From NCBI RefSeq assembly GCF_018919385.1, contig NZ_JAHLMF010000014.1:1-64000 (forward strand): DNA of 64,000 bases. Reading direction: 5' to 3'. Positions 52,903-60,885 of this stretch are shown piece after piece. Origin of the DNA: Geomonas diazotrophica. GTDB lineage: Bacteria; Desulfobacterota; Desulfuromonadia; Geobacterales; Geobacteraceae. Below the pieces are notes generated by a model, which did no database searches, was not told the origin of the DNA, and saw only the letters and a program-made list of their open reading frames with translations. Made by a program: the position numbers and the translations under genes. Within the stretch, counting starts at the first letter, position 1. Each line of letters opens with the position of its first letter.

Positions 52903-54948
52903 CTAGGGGGAATGCTCGGGGAAGCGTACCACCACCTCCCCGTCTTCGGGGACAGCCGTCGACTTGCGGCGGTTGGCGCCGCCGGAGAAGAGGAGATAGC
53001 CGTATTTGCCGTAGTGGGTGACCTTGGGGGCGTACAGGGCAGCTGCTGTTGGCGACCCCGGCTCGAACAGCGCAACCACTCCTCTTGCGGGCGCGCTGCG
53101 CTGCAGCACCGTGAAGCGCAGGGTATCGGGTGGTCCGGCCTCTCCCGCGGGGTTGACCGGTTCCGCACCGGGGGGCAGGAGCGAGGCGTCGCGGGGGAGG
53201 CCGCAAAAGAGCAGGTCGTGCCCTGCCGCCTGCTCCGGCCTCAGCTCCGCCTCGTCGACGACACCCGCCCTCCCTTGGGAGAGGGAGGCAAGAAAGCCCC
53301 TGAAGCTCCCCCGGTCGACCCGGCAGTTCCGTGTCACGACACCGAGGAGTTTGCCGGACCCCTTGATGCTGTTCACCGTGGCGGGGATCTCGCCGGGAGC
53401 GAGGATGCGGAAGATCTCGGCATCCGGGTCGAGCAGCAGCCGCTGCGGTTTCGCCGGCGCGGCAAGGTCGAACGAGGTGGCATCCTGCGCCTGAACCGGC
53501 AGCTGCCAGGCAAGCGCGCCCGCCGAAGTCTCCAGGCGCAGCGGGACCTTCTGCGCGAAGTACGGGGGGGACTGCCTGACCCTTCCGATCACCTGCCAGC
53601 CGACTCCCAGGCGTCGGCTCTGCGTGCCGTCCAGGGCGAGCCTCGGTCCCCCCTTGCGCTCGATCAGCATACGGATCTCCGCGAGATCCTTTCCGGATGC
53701 CTGGGAGAAGGCGCGCAACAGGTCGCTCCAGGAGGCGGAGCGGTACATCCGCTGCCGCGCCAGTTCACGCAGCGCGCCGAAGAAGGCCTCGTCACCGATC
53801 CGGGACCGGATCATGTGAAACACCATGGCGGCCTTGCCGTAGCCGATGGCCCGGGAGGCGGGATCGTTGCGGCTTACGAAGGCGGTGAGGGCAAACTCGT
53901 TTTCAGGGGTGACCAGCGAGGCGTAGTCGATGAGGAGCTGCCTGCGGTATTCAGCCGCCTCGGCCTGCGAACGGCGCTCCTTCAACAGGTAGTCGGCCAG
54001 ATACGTCACCAGCCCCTCGCACCAGTTCCCTTCCGACAGGTCGACATCGATCCCGTTGCCCCACCAGGAATGCGCGATCTCGTGCGGCAGGCTGGTGTCC
54101 ACGATGAAGGGGAGCCTGATCACCGCTCCGCCGAGGAGGGTGAAGGAGGGGAACCCGTACCCGGTGGGAAAGAAGTTTTCCACGACTGCGAACTTCTCGA
54201 AGGGAAAGGTGCCGAAGAGCTCCTGGTACGAGGCGAGGTACTTCGCAGCCGCATCGAGGTAGCGCGGCGCGAGCTCGGCGTTGTCCGGATAGAAGTAGCT
54301 GTAGAGCGTGATCCCCGCAGCCTTGCGCTCCTCGACGAGGTAAGGGCCGGCGCTCAGCGACAGCTCACCGACGGGCCTTTTTTCCTGCCACACGGAACGG
54401 GTGGTGCCGCCGGAAGTTTGCCTGGAAAGGCGGGCACCGAAGGTCACCGCCTCTGTTCCGGCCGGCGCCGAGATGGCGATCATGCGGCTGGCCGGGACCT
54501 GTTCCGGAACGGGGTACCAGTTGGCGCCCCCCCCGAGGAAGGTCCCCTCGCTGCCGATGGCTGCGTTGACGCCATAGCTTGGGTCCTCCCCGGCCGCGGG
54601 ATGCCGGGAGACCTGGTCGTTGAAGCTCGCGCGGTACGAGATCGCCAGGGAGTTCTCCCCTGGCGGGAGTTCCAGATCGATGGCGCCGGAGCGGAAGGTG
54701 AAGGGAAGCTCGCGGTTGCCGCAGCGCACCGACTCAACCTTGGCCTGGCTGGCGAGTCTGAGACGGACCGCGCGGCTTCCGGGGGCGAAAACGATCCGGC
54801 TTTCTCCGGCCAGTTCGTGTCGGGGAGGATCGAGACTGACCGCGATCTCCTGGCTGATCACGGCGGGAGCCCCGGTTGCGGCGGCAAAGCTTGGGAACGC
54901 CGCCAGAGGCAGCAAAACCAGCGATAACAACAGGGGAACCACCCTCAC
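52903..54948 (-). CDS. Secreted M1-family peptidase-like protein
   Basis: Encodes 681 aa. A signal peptide (PLLLSLVLLPLAAFPSFA) is followed by a beta-rich N-terminal domain and the zinc peptidase core: HEIAHSWWGN and, about 18 residues later, GNWCEGL with the third ligand Glu. The GAMEN-type substrate motif is replaced by GYGFPSFTLLGG, so exopeptidase specificity may differ. A C-terminal ~200 residues are helical and beta-rich with no known name. GTG 54948 is chosen because GGGAGG lies 5-6 nt upstream; a longer frame lacks a signal peptide at its start. Periplasmic or extracellular. Confidence 0.78.
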   Translation of the reverse strand: MRVVPLLLSLVLLPLAAFPSFAAATGAPAVISQEIAVSLDPPRHELAGESRIVFAPGSRAVRLRLASQAKVESVRCGNRELPFTFRSGAIDLELPPGENSLAISYRASFNDQVSRHPAAGEDPSYGVNAAIGSEGTFLGGGANWYPVPEQVPASRMIAISAPAGTEAVTFGARLSRQTSGGTTRSVWQEKRPVGELSLSAGPYLVEERKAAGITLYSYFYPDNAELAPRYLDAAAKYLASYQELFGTFPFEKFAVVENFFPTGYGFPSFTLLGGAVIRLPFIVDTSLPHEIAHSWWGNGIDVDLSEGNWCEGLVTYLADYLLKERRSQAEAAEYRRQLLIDYASLVTPENEFALTAFVSRNDPASRAIGYGKAAMVFHMIRSRIGDEAFFGALRELARQRMYRSASWSDLLRAFSQASGKDLAEIRMLIERKGGPRLALDGTQSRRLGVGWQVIGRVRQSPPYFAQKVPLRLETSAGALAWQLPVQAQDATSFDLAAPAKPQRLLLDPDAEIFRILAPGEIPATVNSIKGSGKLLGVVTRNCRVDRGSFRGFLASLSQGRAGVVDEAELRPEQAAGHDLLFCGLPRDASLLPPGAEPVNPAGEAGPPDTLRFTVLQRSAPARGVVALFEPGSPTAAALYAPKVTHYGKYGYLLFSGGANRRKSTAVPEDGEVVVRFPEHSP

Positions 54949-55082
54949 ATGAACCTCCCGCCGACGCGGCACCCCGCGCCCTACGCCTCTTGCGCCGCCT
55001 GGCAAGAAGCAATTTAAGTTTGTGATCTTAGCGCCGTTGGTGTAGGCTGCGCCTTCCAAACCAATCGGACCGAGGACCTCAG

Positions 55083-55946
55083 ATGACCATGCCCAAGACC
55101 ATCGCCCTGTTCTTCGTCATCCTCTGCACCTTGTCTCTCCCCTTAAGCGCCCACGCAGGCCAGACTATCACCCGCGTCGGCGACCGGCAGGCAGTCACCC
55201 TGCAGCAGCTCTGCGCCAAGGCGGAGGCGGCCGACCTGGTGATGATCGGCGAGGTGCACGACGCGGTTCAGCACCACGACCTTCAACTGGCGGTGATCCG
55301 AGAGCTCAGGACGCGAAAGCTCCCGCTGGCCATCGGCGTCGAGGTGATGCAGTCGGACAACCAGAAGGAGCTGGACGCCTTCATGGCGGGAACCATGTCC
55401 GAGGCCGATTTCCGGCAGGTTTTCGCCAGGAACTGGTCCTACGACTGGCGCCTGTACCGCGACATCTTCATGTTGGCGCGGGAGAACAAGATCCCGATGA
55501 TCGCCCTGAACGTCCCCAAGAAACTGGTGATCAAGGTATCGCGCCAGGGCTACGCGTCGCTCACCCCCGAGGAACGCACGACCCTCCCCGAAGGGACCAC
55601 GTGCGACATCAACAACCCGCATACCGAGTTCCTGAAGCAGTCGTTCGGGGAGGTCTTCAAGCGCGTTACCAAGGGGCGTATCTTCGAGTACTTCTGCGAG
55701 GCGCAGACCCTGCGCAACTCCGGCATGGCGATGAACATCAGTCAGTACGTGAAGACGGCGCCGAAGACCAAGATCGTGGCCCTTACCGGTATCTGGCACG
55801 GCGTGAAGAACGCGGTCCCGGAGCAGCTCGCGCGCAGCGGCACCAAGCTCTCCAGCCTTGTGGTCATGCCCGAGATAAAGGAGTTCAGCGCCGGCAAGGC
55901 CTCGCCCGATGCCATCGACTACCTGGTCAGCTTCCCCTCCCCTTGA
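55083..55946 (+). CDS. ChaN-like heme-binding/uptake-family protein
   Basis: Encodes 287 aa with a signal peptide (residues 1-25, ending SAHAG). It is homologous to the ChaN/PF04187 family: MIGEVHDAVQHHDLQ, AIGVEVMQSDNQ, NWSYDWRLYRD, and a C-terminal VALTGIWHGVKNAVP in place of the usual AGxGH element. The family has been proposed to bind heme, but its biological role is unsettled. ATG 55083 is the annotated start; ATG 55089 is close by. The gene is divergent from the M1-peptidase gene. A hairpin spans its stop codon (55929-55955). Confidence 0.8.
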   Translation: MTMPKTIALFFVILCTLSLPLSAHAGQTITRVGDRQAVTLQQLCAKAEAADLVMIGEVHDAVQHHDLQLAVIRELRTRKLPLAIGVEVMQSDNQKELDAFMAGTMSEADFRQVFARNWSYDWRLYRDIFMLARENKIPMIALNVPKKLVIKVSRQGYASLTPEERTTLPEGTTCDINNPHTEFLKQSFGEVFKRVTKGRIFEYFCEAQTLRNSGMAMNISQYVKTAPKTKIVALTGIWHGVKNAVPEQLARSGTKLSSLVVMPEIKEFSAGKASPDAIDYLVSFPSP

Positions 55947-55955
55947 GGGGAAGCT
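55929..55955. terminator. Hairpin enclosing the chaN stop codon
   Basis: AGCTTCCCCTC (55929-55939) and GAGGGGAAGCT (55945-55955) form an 11-bp perfect stem around CCCTT; the TGA stop (55944-55946) begins in the loop. It lies between convergent genes and may end transcription of both, though no T-run is seen. Confidence 0.45.
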
Positions 55956-55997
55956 TGGCCACATTAAGGCCATTCCCCTCCGATTGCAAGTTTTCCC

Positions 55998-57368
55998 TCA
56001 GAACAGCTTGTTCCACATCAGCGTGACGCCGTTGCCCGAACGGCCGTTGCGCATCACCCCCGACTCCCAGCTCCAGGCCAGGTAGAGCGACGAATCCCAG
56101 AAAAAGGCGCTGTCCAGGGCGACCGTAGCGGCTGCTCCGTGCATCTCGTCGAAGTCGACCCGGTCGTTCCCCACTGCGGTGGAGCGGTCCGCCCAGACGT
56201 AGGAGCCGAGGGTGCTGAGGTACAGGAAGAAGGTGAGCTCGCGACGGTAACCGGCGCTGGCGCTGGCGTAGCCGCGCGCCAGCACCCGGTCGTAGATCAC
56301 TCCGGAGTAGTGCGGCCAGGCAAGGTCGTACTGCTCGCTCGGGAAGGGACCCCCGTTCAGGCGGAAGGCGTTGAAGCGGTCCCCCCTCCCCTGTGCGGTG
56401 AAGCCGCCGTAGAGGCTGAACAGGAGACGGTTACGCTCGGACAGCCCCGGCACCCCGCCCGCCGCGACCAGGTGTCCCTCCACCTGGGTATAGTCGCGGT
56501 TGCCCCCGTCGGCACTGCCGGCCTCCCCGCGCCACGTGTCCCGGTGCAGGTGGTCGACGTCGAACCCCGCGGCCATCCCTAGATGCGGCAACTCCAGGAG
56601 GTTTCGGCGCATCCCGTCGTAGCGGCAGCGCAGTCTGGCGCCGTAGAGGGGAGTGTTGGGAGGGACCCAGAGCCCGGGTGCGCTGTCCGTCTCGCGGTGC
56701 GCGTAGAAATAGCCTCCCCGCGCCACCAGCTGCACCCTGAGGTCGTTGTCGACCTGGAAGGGGTAGACCGGACGGCGCCAGCCAACGCCGAGCGAGCCGA
56801 GCAGGATCCCATGATAGAGCGCGGTGCCGCGGATCTCGTCGCCGTTGCGCAGCTCCCTTCCCGCCACCGGCGGCGTGTCGTTCTCGAACTGGGCCACCAG
56901 GTCCCATCCCCCGAGGTCGCGCAGGTAATCGAGCTCGTTCACGAAGACCGCCACCATGGCCCGCCGGTAGCTGCTGTCTGCGACGCGCCGATGGTAGAGG
57001 GCGGCCGCCGGGATGATCGGGCTCTCCCCTTGGGCGGGCGCAAGCAGCGAGGCGCCCACGGTAATGGAGGTCATGTCGGCGCGTTCCACCGCGGGAATGT
57101 CGACCCGCTGCCCCATGAAGGTGACCCGCTTCGCCTCGCCGGCAAGCGGCGTGTGGTACGCCGTTTCCTCCGCCGACCAGCAGAGCGAGCACCCCAAAAG
57201 GAGCAGGCAGGCAGTAACGATGCCCCTCGGGAGCGTCGCGCCCGGACCATGCCCCCCTCTTGCTGAGCCCCATGCATCGGGGCTCCCTTCTCCGCCCCCC
57301 CCTCCCCCGCCACTTCGCACCAGCCTCCACGCCGTAACCCACTTTGTTCGCGCGACTTTGTTTGCCAT
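55998..57368 (-). CDS. Outer-membrane beta-barrel-like protein, function unknown
   Basis: Encodes 456 aa. ATG 57368 has GGAGGGAG immediately upstream, but the first ~45 residues are Gly-rich (SGGGGGGGEGS) before a signal-like stretch (TACLLLLGCSLCWSAEE), which is odd for an exported protein. The rest is strand-rich and aromatic (VQLVARGGYFYAHRETDS, GYRRELTFFLYLSTLGSYVW, LAWSWESGVMRNG) and ends MWNKLF with a terminal Phe, as outer-membrane barrels do. Not recognised as a named family. Either a lipoprotein/barrel with an extended leader, or the true start is internal. Confidence 0.65.
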   Translation of the reverse strand: MANKVARTKWVTAWRLVRSGGGGGGGEGSPDAWGSARGGHGPGATLPRGIVTACLLLLGCSLCWSAEETAYHTPLAGEAKRVTFMGQRVDIPAVERADMTSITVGASLLAPAQGESPIIPAAALYHRRVADSSYRRAMVAVFVNELDYLRDLGGWDLVAQFENDTPPVAGRELRNGDEIRGTALYHGILLGSLGVGWRRPVYPFQVDNDLRVQLVARGGYFYAHRETDSAPGLWVPPNTPLYGARLRCRYDGMRRNLLELPHLGMAAGFDVDHLHRDTWRGEAGSADGGNRDYTQVEGHLVAAGGVPGLSERNRLLFSLYGGFTAQGRGDRFNAFRLNGGPFPSEQYDLAWPHYSGVIYDRVLARGYASASAGYRRELTFFLYLSTLGSYVWADRSTAVGNDRVDFDEMHGAAATVALDSAFFWDSSLYLAWSWESGVMRNGRSGNGVTLMWNKLF

Positions 57369-57475
57369 GGCTCCCTCCGTTTGAGTTTGGCTTGCGCTGC
57401 ACCACCTGGAACACCGCTACACTATAATTTGAAAATTTTACTACTCAAGGAGGGAGTTCCCGCTCGATTTTGGTG

Positions 57476-57521
57476 TTGACAGAGAGAGGTTACCATCTGG
57501 TAAGGTTGTCATCAGATAACC
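57476..57521 (+). promoter_or_regulatory. lexA promoter region with LexA operator
   Basis: GGTTGTCATCAGATAACC (57504-57521) fits GGTT-N2-C-N4-G-N3-ACC, the LexA box known for Geobacter. It lies 15 nt before the ATG. A second dyad TTACCA-TC-TGGTAA (57490-57503) abuts it and a -35 TTGACA is at 57476-57481. Confidence 0.8.
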
Positions 57522-57535
57522 AGGAGGTGGTACTG

Positions 57536-58141
57536 ATGGAGCAACTGACGCCACGACAACAGGAGGTGCTGGACATCGTTTCCAGGCATATCGAGACCTA
57601 CGGCTACCCCCCCACCCTGCGCGAGATCGGCGCCAAGCTCGGGGTTAGCGGGACCCTCGGGGTGCTGAAGCATCTGGAGGCCCTGGAGCGAAAGGGGTAT
57701 CTGCGCCGCCAGGAAGGTAGCACCAGGGGGATCACACTGAACCGGCAGGGGCAGGGGGCGAGCCTCCCCATCGTGGGGACCGTGAGGGCCGGGGCGCTGC
57801 ACCCCGCCATCGAGGACATCGAGGGGCACTTCACCATCGACCGTTCGCAGCTGGACAAGGGGGGGACCTTCTTCCTGCGCGTAAAGGGGGATTCCATGAT
57901 CCACGCCCATATAAAGGAGGGAGATCTCGCTCTGGTGCGCCCGCAGCCGGACGCGAACAACAGGGACATCGTGGTCGCCATGGTGGCCGGCGAGGCGACC
58001 CTGAAGAGGTTTTACCGCGAGGCGAACAGAATCCGCCTGCAGCCGGAGAACCCCAACTACGATCCCATCTTCGTCCAGGAGGGTGACGGCGAGGTATCCA
58101 TCGTCGGGAAAGTTGTTGGCATCTACCGGCAGATGGAGTAA
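57536..58141 (+). CDS. lexA: LexA repressor
   Basis: Encodes 201 aa. The N-terminal winged helix (LTPRQQEVLDIVSRHI, PTLREIGAKLGVSG) is followed by a cleavage site at Ala-Gly in TVRAGALHPA, the catalytic Ser in KGDSMIHAHI and the Lys in GEATLKRFYRE. It represses SOS genes until RecA-triggered self-cleavage. ATG 57536 has AGGAGGTGG upstream; the longer frame would start over the operator. It is followed at once by an 81-aa gene and dinB, an SOS mutagenesis-type operon, autoregulated through the upstream box. Confidence 0.95.
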   Translation: MEQLTPRQQEVLDIVSRHIETYGYPPTLREIGAKLGVSGTLGVLKHLEALERKGYLRRQEGSTRGITLNRQGQGASLPIVGTVRAGALHPAIEDIEGHFTIDRSQLDKGGTFFLRVKGDSMIHAHIKEGDLALVRPQPDANNRDIVVAMVAGEATLKRFYREANRIRLQPENPNYDPIFVQEGDGEVSIVGKVVGIYRQME

Positions 58142-58145
58142 TTTC

Positions 58146-58391
58146 ATGCAGCGCCTTTGCGACAGCATAAGGGTGGCCGCCATCTTCGCCCCAGGCGCCG
58201 GAATCCGCCCGGTCTGGTTCGAGTGGCGCCGGCAAAAGCGCGCCGTCACCCGCCTCTCCTACTTCTGGACGGACTCCTTGGGAGGCGCGACCCGCCTGCA
58301 CTTCGCGGTCTGCGACGACAGCAACCTCTACGAACTGATGTACGACACCTCCGACCAGAACTGGACCCTCGTGGGGGTCGAGGAGCAGTAG
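58146..58391 (+). CDS. Small hypothetical protein of the lexA-dinB operon
   Basis: Encodes 81 aa. The start ATG 58146 lies 4 nt after the lexA stop, with GGAG at the lexA 3' end acting as ribosome binding site. The sequence (APGAGIRPVWFEWRRQKRAV, TRLHFAVCDDSNLYELMYDT) is compact and aromatic, with no signal peptide. It resembles small proteins encoded between lexA and Y-family polymerase genes in related bacteria, of the ImuB-neighbour kind, but no function is known. Co-transcribed with lexA and dinB. Confidence 0.75.
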   Translation: MQRLCDSIRVAAIFAPGAGIRPVWFEWRRQKRAVTRLSYFWTDSLGGATRLHFAVCDDSNLYELMYDTSDQNWTLVGVEEQ

Positions 58392-58394
58392 GAC

Positions 58395-59624
58395 TTGGCA
58401 GAGAACCGGATCATCCTGCACATCGACATGAACGCCTTCTTCGCCTCGGTGGAACAGCAGTCGAACCCCGCCCTGCAGGGGAAACCCGTGGCCGTGATCG
58501 GCGCGGCCAAGCGCACCATCATCACCACCTGTTCCTACGAGGCGCGCGCCTTCGGGGTCAGGACCGGGATGAACAGCTGGGAGGCGCGCCAGAAGTGTCC
58601 GGAACTCATCTTCGTGGTCGGCAACAACAAGAAGTACAGCTACACCTCGAAGCAGATCATCGGCATCATGCGCGAGTACACGCCGCTCGTGGAGGTTTTC
58701 TCCATCGACGAGGCCTTTCTGGACGTGACCGGGTGCCTGAGCCTGTTCGGCTCACCCGAAGGGATCGCCGGGATGATCAAGGAGCGCATCAGGGAGCGTT
58801 TCGGCCTCACCTGCTCGGTAGGTATCGCGCCCAACAAGCTCCTCGCCAAGCTTGCCTCGGACATGCAGAAGCCGGACGGGCTCACCGTGATCCCCCCGGA
58901 ACGGGTGGCTCAGGTCATGGAACGGCTGCCGATCCAGCAGCTGTGCGGCATCGGGGCGAAGACCCAGCAGCAGCTGGCGGCCTTCGGCATCAGGACCTGC
59001 GGCGAGTTGGGGAGGTTCCCGGTCGAGATTCTGAAGAAGAAGTTCGGAGTGACCGGGGAGCGGCTGCATTACATGGGGCTTGGGGTGGATGATGCACCGG
59101 TGGTCCCCGAGGAAGAGGCCGAGGAGGTGAAGAGCGTCGGTCACTCCACCACGCTGGACGCGGACCTTTGCCAGCGTTCGGAGATACTGGCGGTGCTGCT
59201 GCAGCTCTCGGAGATGGTGGGGCGGCGGGCCAGGAAATACCGCGTCACGGGCAAGACCGTTACCCTGACCGTCCGCTACCCGGACTTCACCACCTTCTCG
59301 CGCCAACTCAGCCGTTCGGTGCCCACCAATAACAGCGACGAGATCTACCGGGACGCCGTGCAGATCCTGGATCAGCTGGAACTTGCCCAGGCGGTGCGCC
59401 TGCTGGGGGTGCGCATCACCAACCTCTCCCACCAGGCGGAACAGTTGCCCCTGTTCGAGAGCGAACGGAAAAAGGCGCTCGTGGCGAGCGCCATGGACCA
59501 CGTCAACAACAGGTTCGGGGATTTCTCGGTCACCTTCGGCACCCTGCTGGGGAAGGAGTGCGGCGCCAAGGTGATCTCGCCGGCCTGGAGACCGGAAGGG
59601 GTGCGCAACGTCGACGCGGACTGA
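58395..59624 (+). CDS. dinB: DNA polymerase IV (Y family)
   Basis: Encodes 409 aa. Catalytic motifs are intact: ILHIDMNAFFASVEQ with the first Asp, and VFSIDEAFLDVTG with the Asp-Glu pair. Helix-hairpin-helix (QQLCGIGAKTQQQLAAFGI) and little-finger regions follow. The sequence HQAEQLPLFES near residue 360 is a beta-clamp-binding motif. It performs translesion synthesis in the SOS response. The start is TTG 58395, only 4 nt after the preceding stop. Convergent to the glycosyltransferase gene at 59698. Confidence 0.93.
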   Translation: MAENRIILHIDMNAFFASVEQQSNPALQGKPVAVIGAAKRTIITTCSYEARAFGVRTGMNSWEARQKCPELIFVVGNNKKYSYTSKQIIGIMREYTPLVEVFSIDEAFLDVTGCLSLFGSPEGIAGMIKERIRERFGLTCSVGIAPNKLLAKLASDMQKPDGLTVIPPERVAQVMERLPIQQLCGIGAKTQQQLAAFGIRTCGELGRFPVEILKKKFGVTGERLHYMGLGVDDAPVVPEEEAEEVKSVGHSTTLDADLCQRSEILAVLLQLSEMVGRRARKYRVTGKTVTLTVRYPDFTTFSRQLSRSVPTNNSDEIYRDAVQILDQLELAQAVRLLGVRITNLSHQAEQLPLFESERKKALVASAMDHVNNRFGDFSVTFGTLLGKECGAKVISPAWRPEGVRNVDAD

Positions 59625-59697
59625 GCGTCGCGCCGCGGGATGGAGATAAGGGGGAGCGGTCGCGTCGGCTGAAACCGCGCCCGGGGTGTCCGCGCAG

Positions 59698-60867
59698 TCA
59701 CAGCCTCCTGATCAGTTCCACCAGGAGCCTGCCGTTGGCCGCCGGATCGAAATATTGCCTGCATTTGGCCGCCCCGCTCTGGCCGATTTTGGCCGCGGTC
59801 TCCGGGTGGTCGAGGCAGTACTCCAGGGCTCCGGCGATGGCCACGGCGTTCCCCGGCTCGACGATGATGGCGTCCTCCATGTGGCTTAAGTAGCGCCGCA
59901 CGTCCCCGACGTCCGAGACGATCACCGGGTTGCCGGTAGCGAGGTACTCGCCGAGCTTGAAGGGGAACCCGGCGTTGGCGTAGGTCGAGCCGGTCCGGGT
60001 CACGCACAGCACGTCGGCGCCCTGCAGGAAACGGTAGAACTCGGCGTCATCGAGGTATCCCACGTACCGTATGGCCGGGTTCGCCGCGATGCGCGCTTGG
60101 TAGTTCTCGACGCTCCCCCCCGTGCCGCAGAGCATCAGCTGGCAGTTCCCCTTCTTCTGGTGCACCTTTTCGAAGGCTTCCAGGAGGAGCTCGATGCCAT
60201 CCTTCTTGGCAAACGACCCCGCGTAAACGAACTTCATCGGTCCCGGCTCCCTCCCCCCCGTCGCACACAGATCGCAGCGAGCCGAGATAGGAATGAGGCA
60301 AAGCGGCACCGAGAGCGCTATCTTCTTGCCGTAGAGCGACCTCAGGTAGCTGGAAATGACCACGACCCCGTCAGCGAGCCCCAGGAGATACCGGTCCAGG
60401 ATCTCGCCGGCCAGCCACTTCAGCTTGCCCGGAAGGGTCAGTTTGTCATCGATGTAGGTGTTGTCCTCCACGATATCGAAGACGACCTTGTATCCCAAGC
60501 GCTTCCCCGCCACGATGAGCAGCACGTTTTCCGCGGTCACGCCGCCATAGCAGTACAAAACGTCCATCGCCCCGTCCGTCCGCCACTTCTTCAACATGCC
60601 GATTCCGTTCCAGTGGTACCAGAACAGGGCGACCGGCAGTCTCCAGTCGAGCTTCAGGTCCGCGCCGATGCGCCGGTACTCCGTCCCCTGGTGGTTCCCC
60701 CCCTGTCCCCCAGGCGTCCCCTCACCCGTGGGCCGCAGCTGCAGCACCCTGGTAGTCGCCGGGAAAGCCTGGAGATGATCGATGAAATGCTGGATCCTCT
60801 TGGTGGAAGCCATGCCCGAGGGGTAACCGAACCTCCCCATGAACACTACGTTGAGACCGATTGCCAT
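59698..60867 (-). CDS. Glycosyltransferase family 4 (operon with DAC-domain protein)
   Basis: Encodes 389 aa, GT-B fold: VVFMGRFGYPSGMASTKRI at the N-terminus, KFVYAGSFAKKDGIELLLEA, LMLCGTGGS, and the donor-site segment GFPFKLGEYLATGNPVIVSD. It is the last gene of a three-gene minus-strand unit with the DAC-domain gene (19 nt upstream) and a nucleotide-sugar dehydrogenase. Sugar unknown. Confidence 0.85.
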   Translation of the reverse strand: MAIGLNVVFMGRFGYPSGMASTKRIQHFIDHLQAFPATTRVLQLRPTGEGTPGGQGGNHQGTEYRRIGADLKLDWRLPVALFWYHWNGIGMLKKWRTDGAMDVLYCYGGVTAENVLLIVAGKRLGYKVVFDIVEDNTYIDDKLTLPGKLKWLAGEILDRYLLGLADGVVVISSYLRSLYGKKIALSVPLCLIPISARCDLCATGGREPGPMKFVYAGSFAKKDGIELLLEAFEKVHQKKGNCQLMLCGTGGSVENYQARIAANPAIRYVGYLDDAEFYRFLQGADVLCVTRTGSTYANAGFPFKLGEYLATGNPVIVSDVGDVRRYLSHMEDAIIVEPGNAVAIAGALEYCLDHPETAAKIGQSGAAKCRQYFDPAANGRLLVELIRRL

Positions 60868-60885
60868 GACTAGCTCTCCCCTTGT

